In this document: piece after piece, positions 16,666 through 24,909 of the stretch
How the letters are laid out: each line of letters opens with the position of its first letter
How positions within the stretch are numbered: the first letter of the stretch is position 1
Translations under genes and position numbers: made by a program
Source of the DNA: JBPOIC01 sp052034865
GTDB taxonomy: Bacteria; UBA10199; JADFYH01
Reading direction: 5' to 3'
DNA: 30,293 nt
Assembly: GCA_052034865.1 (NCBI GenBank)
Contig: JBPOIC010000064.1
Location: forward strand, 1-30,293
Notes under the pieces: model-generated
The model's database searches: none
What the model saw: the letters and a program-made list of their open reading frames with translations, nothing else
What the model was told of the DNA's origin: nothing

Positions 16666-18147
16666 ATGATTCAATTCAACACAACTTCAGAAGCCTTAGA
16701 AAAAATCTCCGCCGATCTCATCGTCTTCCCCATTCTCGATGGAAAGATAGAAAAAAATTCGGATTTAGATTACCTCGATCAAAAACTTGCACGCCTGATT
16801 TCTGAAACCTTAAAAAAAGAAACCTTTAAAGGAAAGGTCGGCGAAATCAAAAGTATTCACACCCACTACAAAATCAAATCTCCCTATATTCTTATTGTCG
16901 GTCTTGGCGAAACGAAAAAATTCGATCTCGAAAATCTGCGCAAGGCCTGTGGCAAACTGAGCACTGCGGCCGATGTTTTAAAAGCCAAAAAAATCGTTTT
17001 GGCTGGAGCTGAAAGCAGCGAAGGTCTCGCCGATTTCCAAGAAATCGCTCAGGCGATGACTGAAGGATTTATTCTGGGAACCTACCGATTCACTCGCTAT
17101 AAATCGAAACAGGAAAATCATATCCTCTCTCAGGTTCTTTTCTCAACCTCCTCTACTTCACAATCAAACCTCTTTAAAAAAGGTATCAAAAATGGAGAGA
17201 TCGTCAGCCATGCGACCAACTACGCGCGTGACTTAACCAATACTCCTGCCGCCGATAAGCCTCCCCAGTTTTTAGCCAATGAAGCCAAAAAAATTCGCGG
17301 CATCCAAACCAAGGTTTATCAACTTCCTGAATTAAAGAGATTGGGCATGGAAGGAATCGTGAATGTCGGTAAGGGATCCAAATTCCCTCCCGTGCTGATC
17401 GAGATGATCTACCGTCCCAAAAAAGCAAAAAAGATCATTGCCCTGGTTGGAAAAGGGGTCACCTTTGATTCTGGCGGACTTTCTTTAAAACCACCCAAGA
17501 GCATGGAGACGATGAAGGACGACATGAGCGCGGCGGCCACTTTACTCGGAGTGATGAAAACCATTCGCGATTTAAAGCCGAACGTAGAGGTACGGGCCTA
17601 TATCCCCTCGGCCGAGAATATGCCGGGTGGCGGCGCCATGCGACCGGGCGATGTATTAAAAATGCACAACGGAAAAACCGTAGAGGTTTTAAACACCGAT
17701 GCTGAAGGTCGATTGATTTTGGCCGATGCCCTCTCGCTGGCGACAAAAAAGAAACCCGACTGGGTTATCGATATTGCCACACTTACAGGGGCGTGTCTGG
17801 TTGCATTGGGAGATCTTTACTCTGCGATTCTTGGAAACAATGCAGAACTGATTCAAAAACTCATTCAGACGGGTAAAAAATCTGGTGAGATGCTTTGGGA
17901 GCTACCGCTCGTCGAGGATTATAAAGAAGAAATGAAAAGCATTGTGGCTGATATTCAAAACATTGGGGGTGCTTATGGGGGCACCATCAACGGAGCGCTC
18001 TTCTTGCAGGAGTTTGTCGGCGATTCCCCCTGGGCACACATCGATATCGCAGGACCCAGTTGGGCAAACAAACCCTGGGCTTATTGTCCCAAAGGAGGCA
18101 CAGGTGTTTTGGTAAGAACACTGTGCCGACTCTTGGGTGAGTTTTAA
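16666..18147 (+). CDS. pepA: Cytosolic leucyl aminopeptidase (M17)
   Basis: Two-metal aminopeptidase releasing N-terminal residues from peptides; PepA of E. coli also binds DNA in recombination and transcription control. The 493-residue protein has a variable N-terminal macro-like domain and a conserved catalytic domain with VGKGVTFDSGGLSLKP, METMKDDMSAAATLLG, AENMPGGGAMRPGDV and the signature NTDAEGRLILADAL, which together carry the metal-binding Asp/Glu/Lys set. AAGGACATCTAC precedes the ATG. The last base of its TAA is the first base of the next ATG, so the PAP2 gene is translationally coupled. Confidence 0.96.
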   Translation: MIQFNTTSEALEKISADLIVFPILDGKIEKNSDLDYLDQKLARLISETLKKETFKGKVGEIKSIHTHYKIKSPYILIVGLGETKKFDLENLRKACGKLSTAADVLKAKKIVLAGAESSEGLADFQEIAQAMTEGFILGTYRFTRYKSKQENHILSQVLFSTSSTSQSNLFKKGIKNGEIVSHATNYARDLTNTPAADKPPQFLANEAKKIRGIQTKVYQLPELKRLGMEGIVNVGKGSKFPPVLIEMIYRPKKAKKIIALVGKGVTFDSGGLSLKPPKSMETMKDDMSAAATLLGVMKTIRDLKPNVEVRAYIPSAENMPGGGAMRPGDVLKMHNGKTVEVLNTDAEGRLILADALSLATKKKPDWVIDIATLTGACLVALGDLYSAILGNNAELIQKLIQTGKKSGEMLWELPLVEDYKEEMKSIVADIQNIGGAYGGTINGALFLQEFVGDSPWAHIDIAGPSWANKPWAYCPKGGTGVLVRTLCRLLGEF

Positions 18148-18767
18148 TGGATCTCATCAAAATACTGAAGGCGACTCTTTCAGGTTTGATTCTTTTGGGG
18201 CTGATGATTCTCATCGGCCCTATTTTTATTGAGCAACCCGCTATCCGGCAACTCGATGAATTTATTTACAAGCAGACCCAACTCCCCTTCTCTTTTCCAG
18301 AGCTCATTCCATTATTCAAAATCCTCACACATCTCGGTAGCACACCTAGTTTTATCTTCTTATCTTTCCTGATGGTCTTTCAGGTGTATCGAAAATTTGG
18401 AGTCCAATCAGCCCTGATTCTTGCTTTGGGATGTTTGGAGATCAGTTTTGGAAATTGGGGAATCAAGCAGTTCGTAGCACGAATGCGCCCTGACTCTGAA
18501 ATCATCACCGTGACGGGCTTCAGCTTTCCTTCAGGGCATGCGGCTCACATCAGCTTTCTGATGATTCTTTTTTACGATTTTGCCTCCGCAATAAAATCTG
18601 GTTTCAATAGAAGAATCACAAAGCTTGTTTTTGTCTTCGCTGCCCTCGCCGTTGGCCTCTCACGCATCGTTCTTCAGGTACATTGGACAAGCGATGTGGC
18701 AGCAGGATTTTTTTTAGGATCTCTCATGGGTATTCTTGTTTGCTCCTCATTCGCTCAAGCAGATTGA
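18147..18767 (+). CDS. PAP2-family membrane phosphatase
   Basis: A 206-residue integral membrane phosphatase of the PAP2 superfamily, which includes undecaprenyl-diphosphate, phosphatidylglycerophosphate and other lipid phosphatases. The three signature motifs are all present: KQFVARMRP (KxxxxxxRP), PSGHAAH (PSGH) and SRIVLQVHWTSDVAAG (SRxxxxxHxxxD), with the catalytic His in the third. A membrane segment starts near residue 10 and others flank the motifs, so the active site would face the periplasm. It overlaps the pepA stop by one base (TAATG). The exact lipid substrate is not predictable. Confidence 0.9.
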   Translation: MDLIKILKATLSGLILLGLMILIGPIFIEQPAIRQLDEFIYKQTQLPFSFPELIPLFKILTHLGSTPSFIFLSFLMVFQVYRKFGVQSALILALGCLEISFGNWGIKQFVARMRPDSEIITVTGFSFPSGHAAHISFLMILFYDFASAIKSGFNRRITKLVFVFAALAVGLSRIVLQVHWTSDVAAGFFLGSLMGILVCSSFAQAD

Positions 18768-18824
18768 ATAATTTCTGACTTTTCCCACCTTGACCCCTCT
18801 TATCCGATGGGAGATACAAGTCAC

Positions 18825-19106
18825 ATGCGACTTAAAAAAGAACAGATTCACAAAATCTCTGAAATAATTCTTAAAGATCTCAAGACTCATCAACTTGCGC
18901 GCTTTAAAATCTCTGAGGAAAAGATTTATTCTAAAATTTCAGAAATCATTACACTGGATTTGCAAAATGAAGATCGGTTGGATGATGAAGTTCGCAAGCT
19001 GATGGAGCGATTTCAACAACAGATCGCTTCCGGTCAAATGGATCGGCAGAAGGTTTTTCAGATGATCAAAAAGCAGCTGATCAAAGAGCGGAATCTGGTG
19101 ATTTGA
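18825..19106 (+). CDS. DUF507 family protein, first copy
   Basis: A small charged helical protein (93 residues from the chosen start) beginning MRLKKEQIHKISEIILKDLK, with ITLDLQNEDRLDDEVRKLME in the middle. This matches DUF507, found mainly in deltaproteobacterial-type and Aquificae genomes, whose function is unknown. ATG at 18825 gives the family-like MRL start and has GGGAGA about ten bases upstream; an earlier ATG (18807) would add six residues and has no binding site. It lies 57 bases after the PAP2 gene and is followed by a paralogue, so the two products may act as a pair. Confidence 0.75.
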   Translation: MRLKKEQIHKISEIILKDLKTHQLARFKISEEKIYSKISEIITLDLQNEDRLDDEVRKLMERFQQQIASGQMDRQKVFQMIKKQLIKERNLVI

Positions 19107-19147
19107 TTTTGTGATGGATATGAGGATTTTCTACGATTCAAACATCT

Positions 19148-19153
19148 TATAAT
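19148..19153 (+). promoter_or_regulatory. Candidate -10 box before the second DUF507 gene
   Basis: A perfect TATAAT lies in the 115- to 148-base gap between the DUF507 copies. No good -35 hexamer is seen 16-18 bases upstream, so support is limited. If used, transcription would begin near 19160 and read through the repeat copy at 19182-19239. Confidence 0.3.
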
Positions 19154-19181
19154 GATGTAATCATGAGCGACCTTACAGAGA

Positions 19182-19239
19182 GTGAGTAAAAAGTTCAGAA
19201 GCAAGGAGGCCAACGCTGCCTATGGACTTTTCAAACACC
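19182..19239. repeat. Dispersed repeat, short copy (shared with 19884-20006)
   Basis: Bases 19182-19199 match 19884-19901 at 17 of 18 positions, and 19205-19239 match 19972-20006 at 30 of 35. Between the two blocks this copy has 5 bases where the other has 70, so it looks like an internally deleted version, or the other copy received an insertion. Its right end runs into the 5' part of the second DUF507 reading frame. Confidence 0.75.
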
Positions 19240-19254
19240 TCTCGAGAAAAAAAC

Positions 19255-19527
19255 ATGAAACTCACCGAAGAACGCATCACCCATATTGCTCACTTAATTT
19301 GCGATGGGCTTTATCAGGACGATCTCGTCGACTATGCCAATGACGATGCCGCTCTCCTCCAGATTAAAAAGACACTATTAGGCTATTTAAAAATTGATGA
19401 TGAGATTGATACGGAAGTGCGTCGCAAGATTACTTCTTTAAAACGTGGGGTTTCTGAGGGTTCGCGTGAGTGGGAAATTCTTTACAAAAAATATTACGAA
19501 GAAGAAGGACAGAAGAGGAAATTTTAA
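19255..19527 (+). CDS. DUF507 family protein, second copy
   Basis: A paralogue of the preceding gene: 90 residues starting MKLTEERITHIAHLICDGLY, then KIDDEIDTEVRRKITSLKRG, which parallels the DRLDDEVRKLME stretch of the first copy, and a lysine-rich end. Function unknown. ATG at 19255 is chosen because it starts at the family-like MKLTEERI. An in-frame ATG at 19222 would add 11 residues encoded inside the dispersed repeat and has AAGGAGG twelve bases upstream, rather far. So the repeat may have supplied an alternative start. A strong terminator follows. Confidence 0.72.
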   Translation: MKLTEERITHIAHLICDGLYQDDLVDYANDDAALLQIKKTLLGYLKIDDEIDTEVRRKITSLKRGVSEGSREWEILYKKYYEEEGQKRKF

Positions 19528-19551
19528 AAAGAATCCTGTAATGATTAAAAG

Positions 19552-19586
19552 AAGGCGCCCTCAAAAAGAAGGCGCCTTTTTTATTT
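19552..19586 (+). terminator. Intrinsic terminator after the DUF507 genes
   Basis: AAGGCGCC (19552-19559) pairs with GGCGCCTT (19571-19578) across an 11-base loop, followed by a T-rich run ending TTTTATTTT. It lies 25 bases after the stop codon of the second DUF507 gene. Confidence 0.85.
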
Positions 19587-19592
19587 TGCAGA

Positions 19593-19812
19593 TCAGATCC
19601 GGTGGGGGTGAACCTGTTCGGATGTACGTATTTCGTTAAGATGATGTTGTCGGTGATGCCTGCGATGTTTACGAATTTTACGCTTCTTTTTTAAAAGGTG
19701 AGGATGGGTGTGATAGCGATGCCCAAGGTGAGCCTGGGCTTCAGGTGCAACCGCTGTGAGTAGAAATGCATTGAGGGGGAAAAAGAGTAAATTTTTTTTG
19801 AATGCGTTTCAC
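19593..19812 (-). pseudogene. Small exported His/Lys-rich peptide gene, apparently frameshifted at a poly-A run
   Basis: On the minus strand a frame from about 19813 to the TGA at 19593-19595 encodes a hydrophobic stretch LLFFPLNAFLLTAVAPEAQA followed by a very basic tail beginning HLGHRYHTHPHLLKKKRK; about 12 of the last 45 residues are His. This looks like a signal peptide cut after AQA. The frame has no ATG, GTG or TTG. A GTG at 19810-19812 begins MKRIQK in another frame, and the two join exactly if the A8 run (19792-19799) is one base shorter. The full product would be about 72 residues. It may be a decayed gene, a sequencing error in a homopolymer, or expression by slippage. No good ribosome binding site precedes the GTG. 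Recognisable family: none. Confidence 0.4.
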
Positions 19813-19883
19813 AAGGAATCGTTTTTAAGAGCTGGATGAATTGGAAGAGATTGCCAAACTCATCTTCTGCCGAAATCAAGATC

Positions 19884-20006
19884 GTGAGTAAAAAATTCAG
19901 AGGAAGGCGCTTACCCAGCTTATCGGAGGGGCTGATTGCAATAAGCTCTATGAGTCGGAGGAACTGAGCCGGGAGACCCACGCTGCCGATGGATTTTTCA
20001 AGCACC
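19884..20006. repeat. Dispersed repeat, long copy
   Basis: The outer blocks (19884-19901 and 19972-20006) match the short copy at 19182-19239. The inner 70 bases contain 19920-19947, whose reverse complement matches 21529-21556 upstream of sucC at 24 of 28 positions. The right end stops three bases before the last base of the gltX stop codon. Of the five differences from the short copy in the right block, four fall in one codon phase. Confidence 0.75.
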
Positions 20007-20008
20007 CA

Positions 20009-21403
20009 CTAAGCGTACGGAGTCAACCGTTGGATCGTTTTTTCTTTCCCCAACAACATCAGCATCTCATAAAACCCCGGGCTCACGGTTCTACCGCACA
20101 GGGCAGCGCGAGTCGATTGGGCAAGTTCTTTAAGTTTCATCCCACTGTCTGCAAAGATTTTCTCAACCGCCGCATGCAGGGATTCTTTATCAAACGAAGT
20201 GATTGGCTCCAGCGCGGCTATCAATTTGCGAACTCTTTCTATTGATTCTGGAGTTTGCAAAACCTTTTGCGCCGCCTCAGAAATCTCGATCTTTTCAATA
20301 AAAAGAAAATCGATAAAGTCCGCCATCTCGGCGAGGGTTTTTACTTTTTCCTGCGAGATCTTGACGGCATCAATGAGCTTGGCATCGTCATTTACTAAAA
20401 TCTGCTTGAGGCCTAAAATCCGTTTCACTTCGGGTGCCAATTCTTCGGGTTTTGCATTGCGGATAAAAACCCCGTTCAGCCACAGCAATTTGTCTGGACT
20501 GAACACGCAGGGCGATTTTCCAACCGCAGCGATATCAAAACACTCAATCAATTCCTCACGGGTAAAAACCTCTTTGTCGCCGTGAGCCCAACCCAGACGC
20601 GCCAAATAGTTGAGCAAGGCGTCGGGTAAAAATCCCATATCGCGAAACGCCAGCACAGAAGTCGCCCCGTGGCGCTTGGAAAGTCGCGTTTTATCCGAGC
20701 CCAAAATCATCGGCACATGGGCAAACTGAGGAGTGGGATAATTAAAAGCCTGATACAAAAGAATCTGTCTGGGAGTGTTATTAAGATGATCGTCTCCGCG
20801 AATCACCTCGGTCATCTGCATCGTCACGTCATCGACGACAACGCAGAAATTATAAGTCGGAGTGCCATCCGTTCGCCAGATGATGAGATCGTCGAGCTCG
20901 ATATTCTGAAATTCAATCCGGCCGCGGATGAGATCTTCAACGACGGTGGAACCTTCCTGAGGAGCCTTAAAGCGGATGCAGTAAGGACGAGGATCTTGCT
21001 GCCAGTGAACCGGATCGACATTGCGACAGGTGGCATCGTACTTGGGTTTTCGTTTTTCAGCTTCGGCCTGTTTGCGTTTGGCCTCGAGCTCTTGGGCCGT
21101 ACAGTAGCAGCGGTAGGCCTTTTTTTCCCGAATGAGCTGATCAACATGCTCTTTATAAACATCAAGGCGCTGGGTTTGATAGAAGGGGCCTTCCTGCCAG
21201 TCGAGCTTCAGCCACTTCATCGCATCGAGAATGGAGTGAATGTATTCTTCGGTGGATCGTTCGCGATCGGTGTCTTCAATCCGTAAAATAAAAGTGCCAC
21301 CGGTTTTTTTGGCGACCAACCAGTTGTAGAGGGCCGTTCGTGCGCCGCCAATGTGGAGGTGACCTGTGGGAGAAGGAGCAAAACGAAGTCGATGTGTTTT
21401 CAT
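20009..21403 (-). CDS. gltX: Glutamyl-tRNA synthetase
   Basis: Class I synthetase charging tRNA-Glu (and tRNA-Gln when non-discriminating). The 464-residue protein has RFAPSPTGHLHIGGARTALY with the HIGH-type HIGG at 17-20, ILRIEDTDRERS, the acceptor-binding region IRGDDHLNNTPRQ, HVPMILGSDKTRLSKRHGA with the KMSKS-type LSKR at about 241, and a C-terminal anticodon-binding domain ending LLGKEKTIQRL. ATG at 21401-21403 gives the family-typical start; a further upstream in-frame start adds six residues without support. GAGAG lies upstream. The zinc-binding insert CYCTAQ...C is visible near 100-126. It is monocistronic and flanked on both sides by copies of the dispersed repeat. Confidence 0.96.
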   Translation of the reverse strand: MKTHRLRFAPSPTGHLHIGGARTALYNWLVAKKTGGTFILRIEDTDRERSTEEYIHSILDAMKWLKLDWQEGPFYQTQRLDVYKEHVDQLIREKKAYRCYCTAQELEAKRKQAEAEKRKPKYDATCRNVDPVHWQQDPRPYCIRFKAPQEGSTVVEDLIRGRIEFQNIELDDLIIWRTDGTPTYNFCVVVDDVTMQMTEVIRGDDHLNNTPRQILLYQAFNYPTPQFAHVPMILGSDKTRLSKRHGATSVLAFRDMGFLPDALLNYLARLGWAHGDKEVFTREELIECFDIAAVGKSPCVFSPDKLLWLNGVFIRNAKPEELAPEVKRILGLKQILVNDDAKLIDAVKISQEKVKTLAEMADFIDFLFIEKIEISEAAQKVLQTPESIERVRKLIAALEPITSFDKESLHAAVEKIFADSGMKLKELAQSTRAALCGRTVSPGFYEMLMLLGKEKTIQRLTPYA

Positions 21404-21436
21404 AGGGTTTCTCTCATTCAATAGAGCTCACAGAAT

Positions 21437-21469
21437 GGTCAAGAGGAAAGGAGACTGTCCTGCTTGACC
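21437..21469. repeat. Inverted repeat 34 bases upstream of gltX
   Basis: Seven-base arms GGTCAAG and CTTGACC enclose a nested AGGA/TCCT, giving an 11-pair stem with one bulge. No T-run follows on either strand. It could be part of the gltX 5' leader on the minus strand, or the edge of the neighbouring repeat element. Confidence 0.5.
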
Positions 21470-21504
21470 GGACATCTTGATCCGCCGAAGGCGGACTTGG
21501 CCTT

Positions 21505-21556
21505 GACGAAGGGTCGGAGGATCGTAGGAGCTTATTGCAGTAAGCCCCTACCATAA
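21505..21556. repeat. Dispersed repeat copy with hairpin core upstream of sucC
   Basis: Bases 21525-21534 (TAGGAGCTTA) pair with 21541-21550 (TAAGCCCCTA) with one mismatch, forming a stem-loop. Bases 21529-21556 match the reverse complement of 19920-19947 (24 of 28). The left part, 21505-21531, matches 24441-24468 (24 of 27, one extra base). It therefore links the copies on both sides. Confidence 0.75.
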
Positions 21557-21700
21557 TATTACTTGGGCATTTTTAGAGGCCCCCTAAAGAAAAAATTCTT
21601 GGCTTTTTAAGCAGTTCTGGTTATTTGCAGCGCCTCTCAACAACTTTTTAGAGAACCTGTCCTGCACAGACGTGGACAGATCTACTAGAGGAAAACCCCT

Positions 21701-22857
<1,157 letters not shown>

Positions 22858-22861
<4 letters not shown>

Positions 22862-23724
22862 GTATCCTCGTTAATAAAAATTCCAAAGTCATCACTCAGG
22901 GAATCACTGGAAATACTGGTCAGTATCACACCAAGGCCTGCAAAGAGTACGGAACCCAAATGGTCGCGGGAGTGACTCCGGGCAAAGGTGGGCAAGCCTT
23001 CGAAGGAATTCCCATTTACGACACAGTTTGGGCGGCCAAAAAAGAAACCGGTGCCAATGTCTCGGTGATTTACGTCCCCCCTCCTTTTGCGGGCGATGCG
23101 ATTTTAGAAGCCGTCGATGCCGAAATCGAGCTTGTCATCTGCATCACCGAAGGAATTCCCGTTCTAGACATGATGAAAGTTAAACGCGCCATGCAGGGCC
23201 GAAAAAGTCGATTGATCGGCCCAAACTGTCCTGGCGTCATTACTCCGGGTGAAGCAAAAATCGGCATCATGCCCGGCGCGATTCATAAGTCAGGTCCTAT
23301 TGGCGTGGTTTCGCGCAGTGGAACCCTCACCTACGAAGCGGTCTACCAGCTCACTCAATTAGGCATTGGCCAATCCACCTGCGTGGGGATTGGTGGAGAT
23401 CCGATCAACGGAACCAACTTCATTGATTGTTTAAAACTCTTCAATGAAGATCCCAAAACCGAAGCGATTGTCATGATCGGTGAAATTGGTGGAAGCGCCG
23501 AAGAAGAAGCCGCCGCGTATGTGAAAGCGAATGTGAAAAAGCCGGTGGTTGGATTCATTGGTGGGATGACCGCCCCTCCGGGAAAACGTATGGGTCATGC
23601 GGGTGCGATCATCGCAGGGGGTAAGGGTACCGCTCAGGAAAAAATCGATGCCCTTGAAGCCGCAGGAATTAAAGTTTCCAAATCACCTGCAGAAATTGGA
23701 AAGCTTTTAAAAGCAGTTTTATAA
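22858..23724 (+). CDS. sucD: Succinyl-CoA synthetase alpha subunit
   Basis: CoA-binding and phosphohistidine subunit, 288 residues. The N-terminal Rossmann domain opens VNKNSKVITQGITGNTGQYH, the CoA loop includes YVPPPFAGDAILEA, and IGPNCPGVITPGEAKIGIMP is the family block. The active His is about residue 247 in GKRMGHAGAIIAGGKGTAQ. Start is the ATG inside the sucC stop overlap. An intrinsic terminator follows ten bases after the stop, so sucC-sucD form one unit and ndk is expressed separately or by read-through. Confidence 0.97.
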
Positions 23725-23733
23725 AACAAACTC

Positions 23734-23764
23734 CAGAAGGGGCGACATCCTCTCTGTTTTTTTT
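23734..23764 (+). terminator. Intrinsic terminator after sucD
   Basis: CAGAAGG (23734-23740) pairs with CCTCTCTG (23749-23756) with a one-base bulge around an eight-base loop, and is followed by eight Ts (23757-23764). An alternative pairing of CAGAAGGGG with GCCCTTCTG near 23780 would compete with it. Confidence 0.7.
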
Positions 23765-23811
23765 ATGCCGATCGGACCTGCCCTTCTGATCAATATTAAT
23801 TAAGGAAATTT

Positions 23812-24237
23812 ATGGCCATCGAAAATACACTCTCCATCGTAAAACCCGACGGTGTTCGCAAAAACATCATTGGCGAATGTTTAAACCGTTTTGAAAAAGC
23901 CGGCCTAAAGGTCGTTGCTACCCGGATGATCTGGATGGATCGCAAAACCGCTGAAGGTTTTTATGCCGTCCACAAAGCACGTCCTTTCTTTTCAAGTTTA
24001 GTCGATTTCATGACCTCTGGCCCCTGCCTGGTTTCTGTCCTCCAGGGTGAAAACGCCATTGCCAAAAATCGCGAGATCATGGGCGCGACAGATCCTGCGA
24101 AGGCCGCTGCCGGAACCATCCGCAAAGACTTTGCCGATAACATCGAGCAAAACGTCGTCCACGGATCCGACGCCCCTGAAACCGCCGCCTTTGAAGTGGG
24201 ATATTTCTTTAGAGGGATGGATATTTTCTCGGCTTAA
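23812..24237 (+). CDS. ndk: Nucleoside diphosphate kinase
   Basis: Transfers the gamma phosphate between nucleoside triphosphates and diphosphates by a phosphohistidine. The 141-residue protein has the family start MAIENTLSIVKPDGVRKNII, the FMTSGPCLVSVLQGENAI block and NVVHGSDAPETAAFEVGYFF with catalytic His117. AAGGAAATTT precedes the ATG. Placement next to sucCD is functionally sensible: if the synthetase makes GTP, Ndk returns the phosphate to ATP. A strong terminator follows. Confidence 0.97.
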   Translation: MAIENTLSIVKPDGVRKNIIGECLNRFEKAGLKVVATRMIWMDRKTAEGFYAVHKARPFFSSLVDFMTSGPCLVSVLQGENAIAKNREIMGATDPAKAAAGTIRKDFADNIEQNVVHGSDAPETAAFEVGYFFRGMDIFSA

Positions 24238-24290
24238 GATTTTCCTAAAATTGAAGGGCGAGTTTTCTACACAACTGAAGACTTAATTTC

Positions 24291-24328
24291 AAAAAGCACC
24301 TTTGCACTTTTGTGAAGGTGCTTTTTTT
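24291..24328 (+). terminator. Intrinsic terminator after ndk
   Basis: AAAAAGCACCTT (24291-24302) pairs with AAGGTGCTTTTTTT (24315-24328), with an inner CAC/GTG extension and a TTTT loop, and ends in seven Ts. It is the strongest terminator in the window. Confidence 0.9.
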
Positions 24329-24520
24329 ATGGTGTGGTTTTTAAAGGATGAAAAAGGTGAGGGAGGATGTGGAAACGAAGATTTAGAAAACGGTAGATAA
24401 GAGATTCTCTATCCTCCAGACAATCCTAAGTCATGAACTGGCCGAAGGGTCGAAGGGTCGTAGGGAGCGGGTGAAACGGACTAGTGAATGCCTAGGGAAA
24501 TCCTTAAAGGCGCTTTTTTT
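24329..24520 (+). other. Intergenic stretch with repeats and a second terminator-like hairpin
   Basis: No coding sequence is supported. The stretch contains GGAGGAT (24362-24368) and its perfect complement ATCCTCC (24411-24417), an inner AGAG-ATT-CTCT hairpin, the repeat copy 24441-24468, and GCCT/AGGC pairing (24490-24493 with 24508-24511) followed by seven Ts (24514-24520). Structure plus terminal T-run would suit a small RNA, but no promoter was recognised and sequence may only be degenerate repeat. Confidence 0.3.
24441..24468. repeat. Dispersed repeat fragment (shared with 21505-21531)
   Basis: The stretch GCCGAAGGGTCGAAGGGTCG plus the following TAGGGAGC matches 21505-21531 in 24 of 27 positions with one inserted base, and TGGCC precedes both. 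It also contains a direct duplication of CGAAGGGT. Confidence 0.6.
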
Positions 24521-24842
24521 AGTGAGGACTTGAAGTGGGTTGATAAACCACGAATGAAAGAATCGCCACCTGGGTGGGATTGGCAGGATCGTATTTCACA
24601 CGCACCTTCTCGCCTATACAAATGAAGATGAATCTCAATCCCATCACAATAAAAAAGAACACGATATCCAACACCAGCGCCGTCACGTAAGCAAAGACCT
24701 TGCTGATCGGATTTATCTCACTCACATAAAAGATCGCACGCGCGATGAGAGAGCAAAAAAAACCATTTTAGAATGAAGCTATGAGACACAATAGAAAGAG
24801 AATAAAAAGTCCGAAAAGACCTGCCTGAAATCGGTTTCTCAT
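24519..24842 (-). pseudogene. Small membrane protein gene split by an in-frame TAA
   Basis: An ATG at 24840-24842 with a strong AAAAAGGAGAATCT in front starts MRNRFQAGLFGLFILFLLCL and stops after 24 residues at a TAA (24768-24770). The same frame continues without another stop through NGFFCSLIARAIFYV, then SEINPISKVFAYVTALVLDI and a hydrophobic run, to the TAA at 24519. Read through, it would be a 107-residue protein with two or three membrane segments and a short polar tail. The downstream part alone could start at GTG 24723-24725 (68 residues) but has no ribosome binding site. Either the TAA is a disabling mutation, or a real 24-residue membrane peptide is followed by a second small gene. 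It lies 67 bases after the histidine kinase gene on the same strand. No family recognised. Confidence 0.5.
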
Positions 24843-24909
24843 AGATTCTCCTTTTTACTCTTTGATTTTCATTCTGTTGAGACTCGTTCAAAAAGATAAA
24901 ATCGATCGA

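Larger units (their letters stand above)
19528..20008. other. Gene-poor region between the DUF507 genes and gltX
   Basis: This 481-base stretch holds the DUF507 terminator, the interrupted His-rich peptide gene and the long copy of the dispersed repeat. A 104-codon minus-strand frame (19691-20005, GTG start) spans repeat and peptide region, but its second half is a shadow of the signal-peptide frame and it resembles no family I know. No intact gene is supported. Confidence 0.6.
21404..21700. other. Divergent gltX-sucC intergenic region
   Basis: This 297-base gap contains an 11-pair interrupted hairpin (GGTCAAG 21437-21443 with CTTGACC 21463-21469, plus inner AGGA/TCCT), a perfect palindrome TCCGCCGAAGGCGGA (21481-21495), the repeat copy 21505-21556, and a six-pair hairpin CTGTCC/GGACAG (21657-21662 with 21674-21679) in the probable sucC leader. 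The best sucC promoter guess, TTGGCT with TATTTG 17 bases later (about 21599-21627), is poor. Confidence 0.5.

Noticed and set aside
19691..20005. A 104-codon minus-strand frame beginning MLEKSIGSVGL
   Set aside because: Its first part is the dispersed repeat and its second part is out of frame with the signal peptide frame; kept as a repeat observation, not as a gene.
20669..21286. A 205-codon plus-strand reading frame inside gltX
   Set aside because: It lies fully antisense to gltX, whose synthetase motifs are complete; the translation resembles no family.
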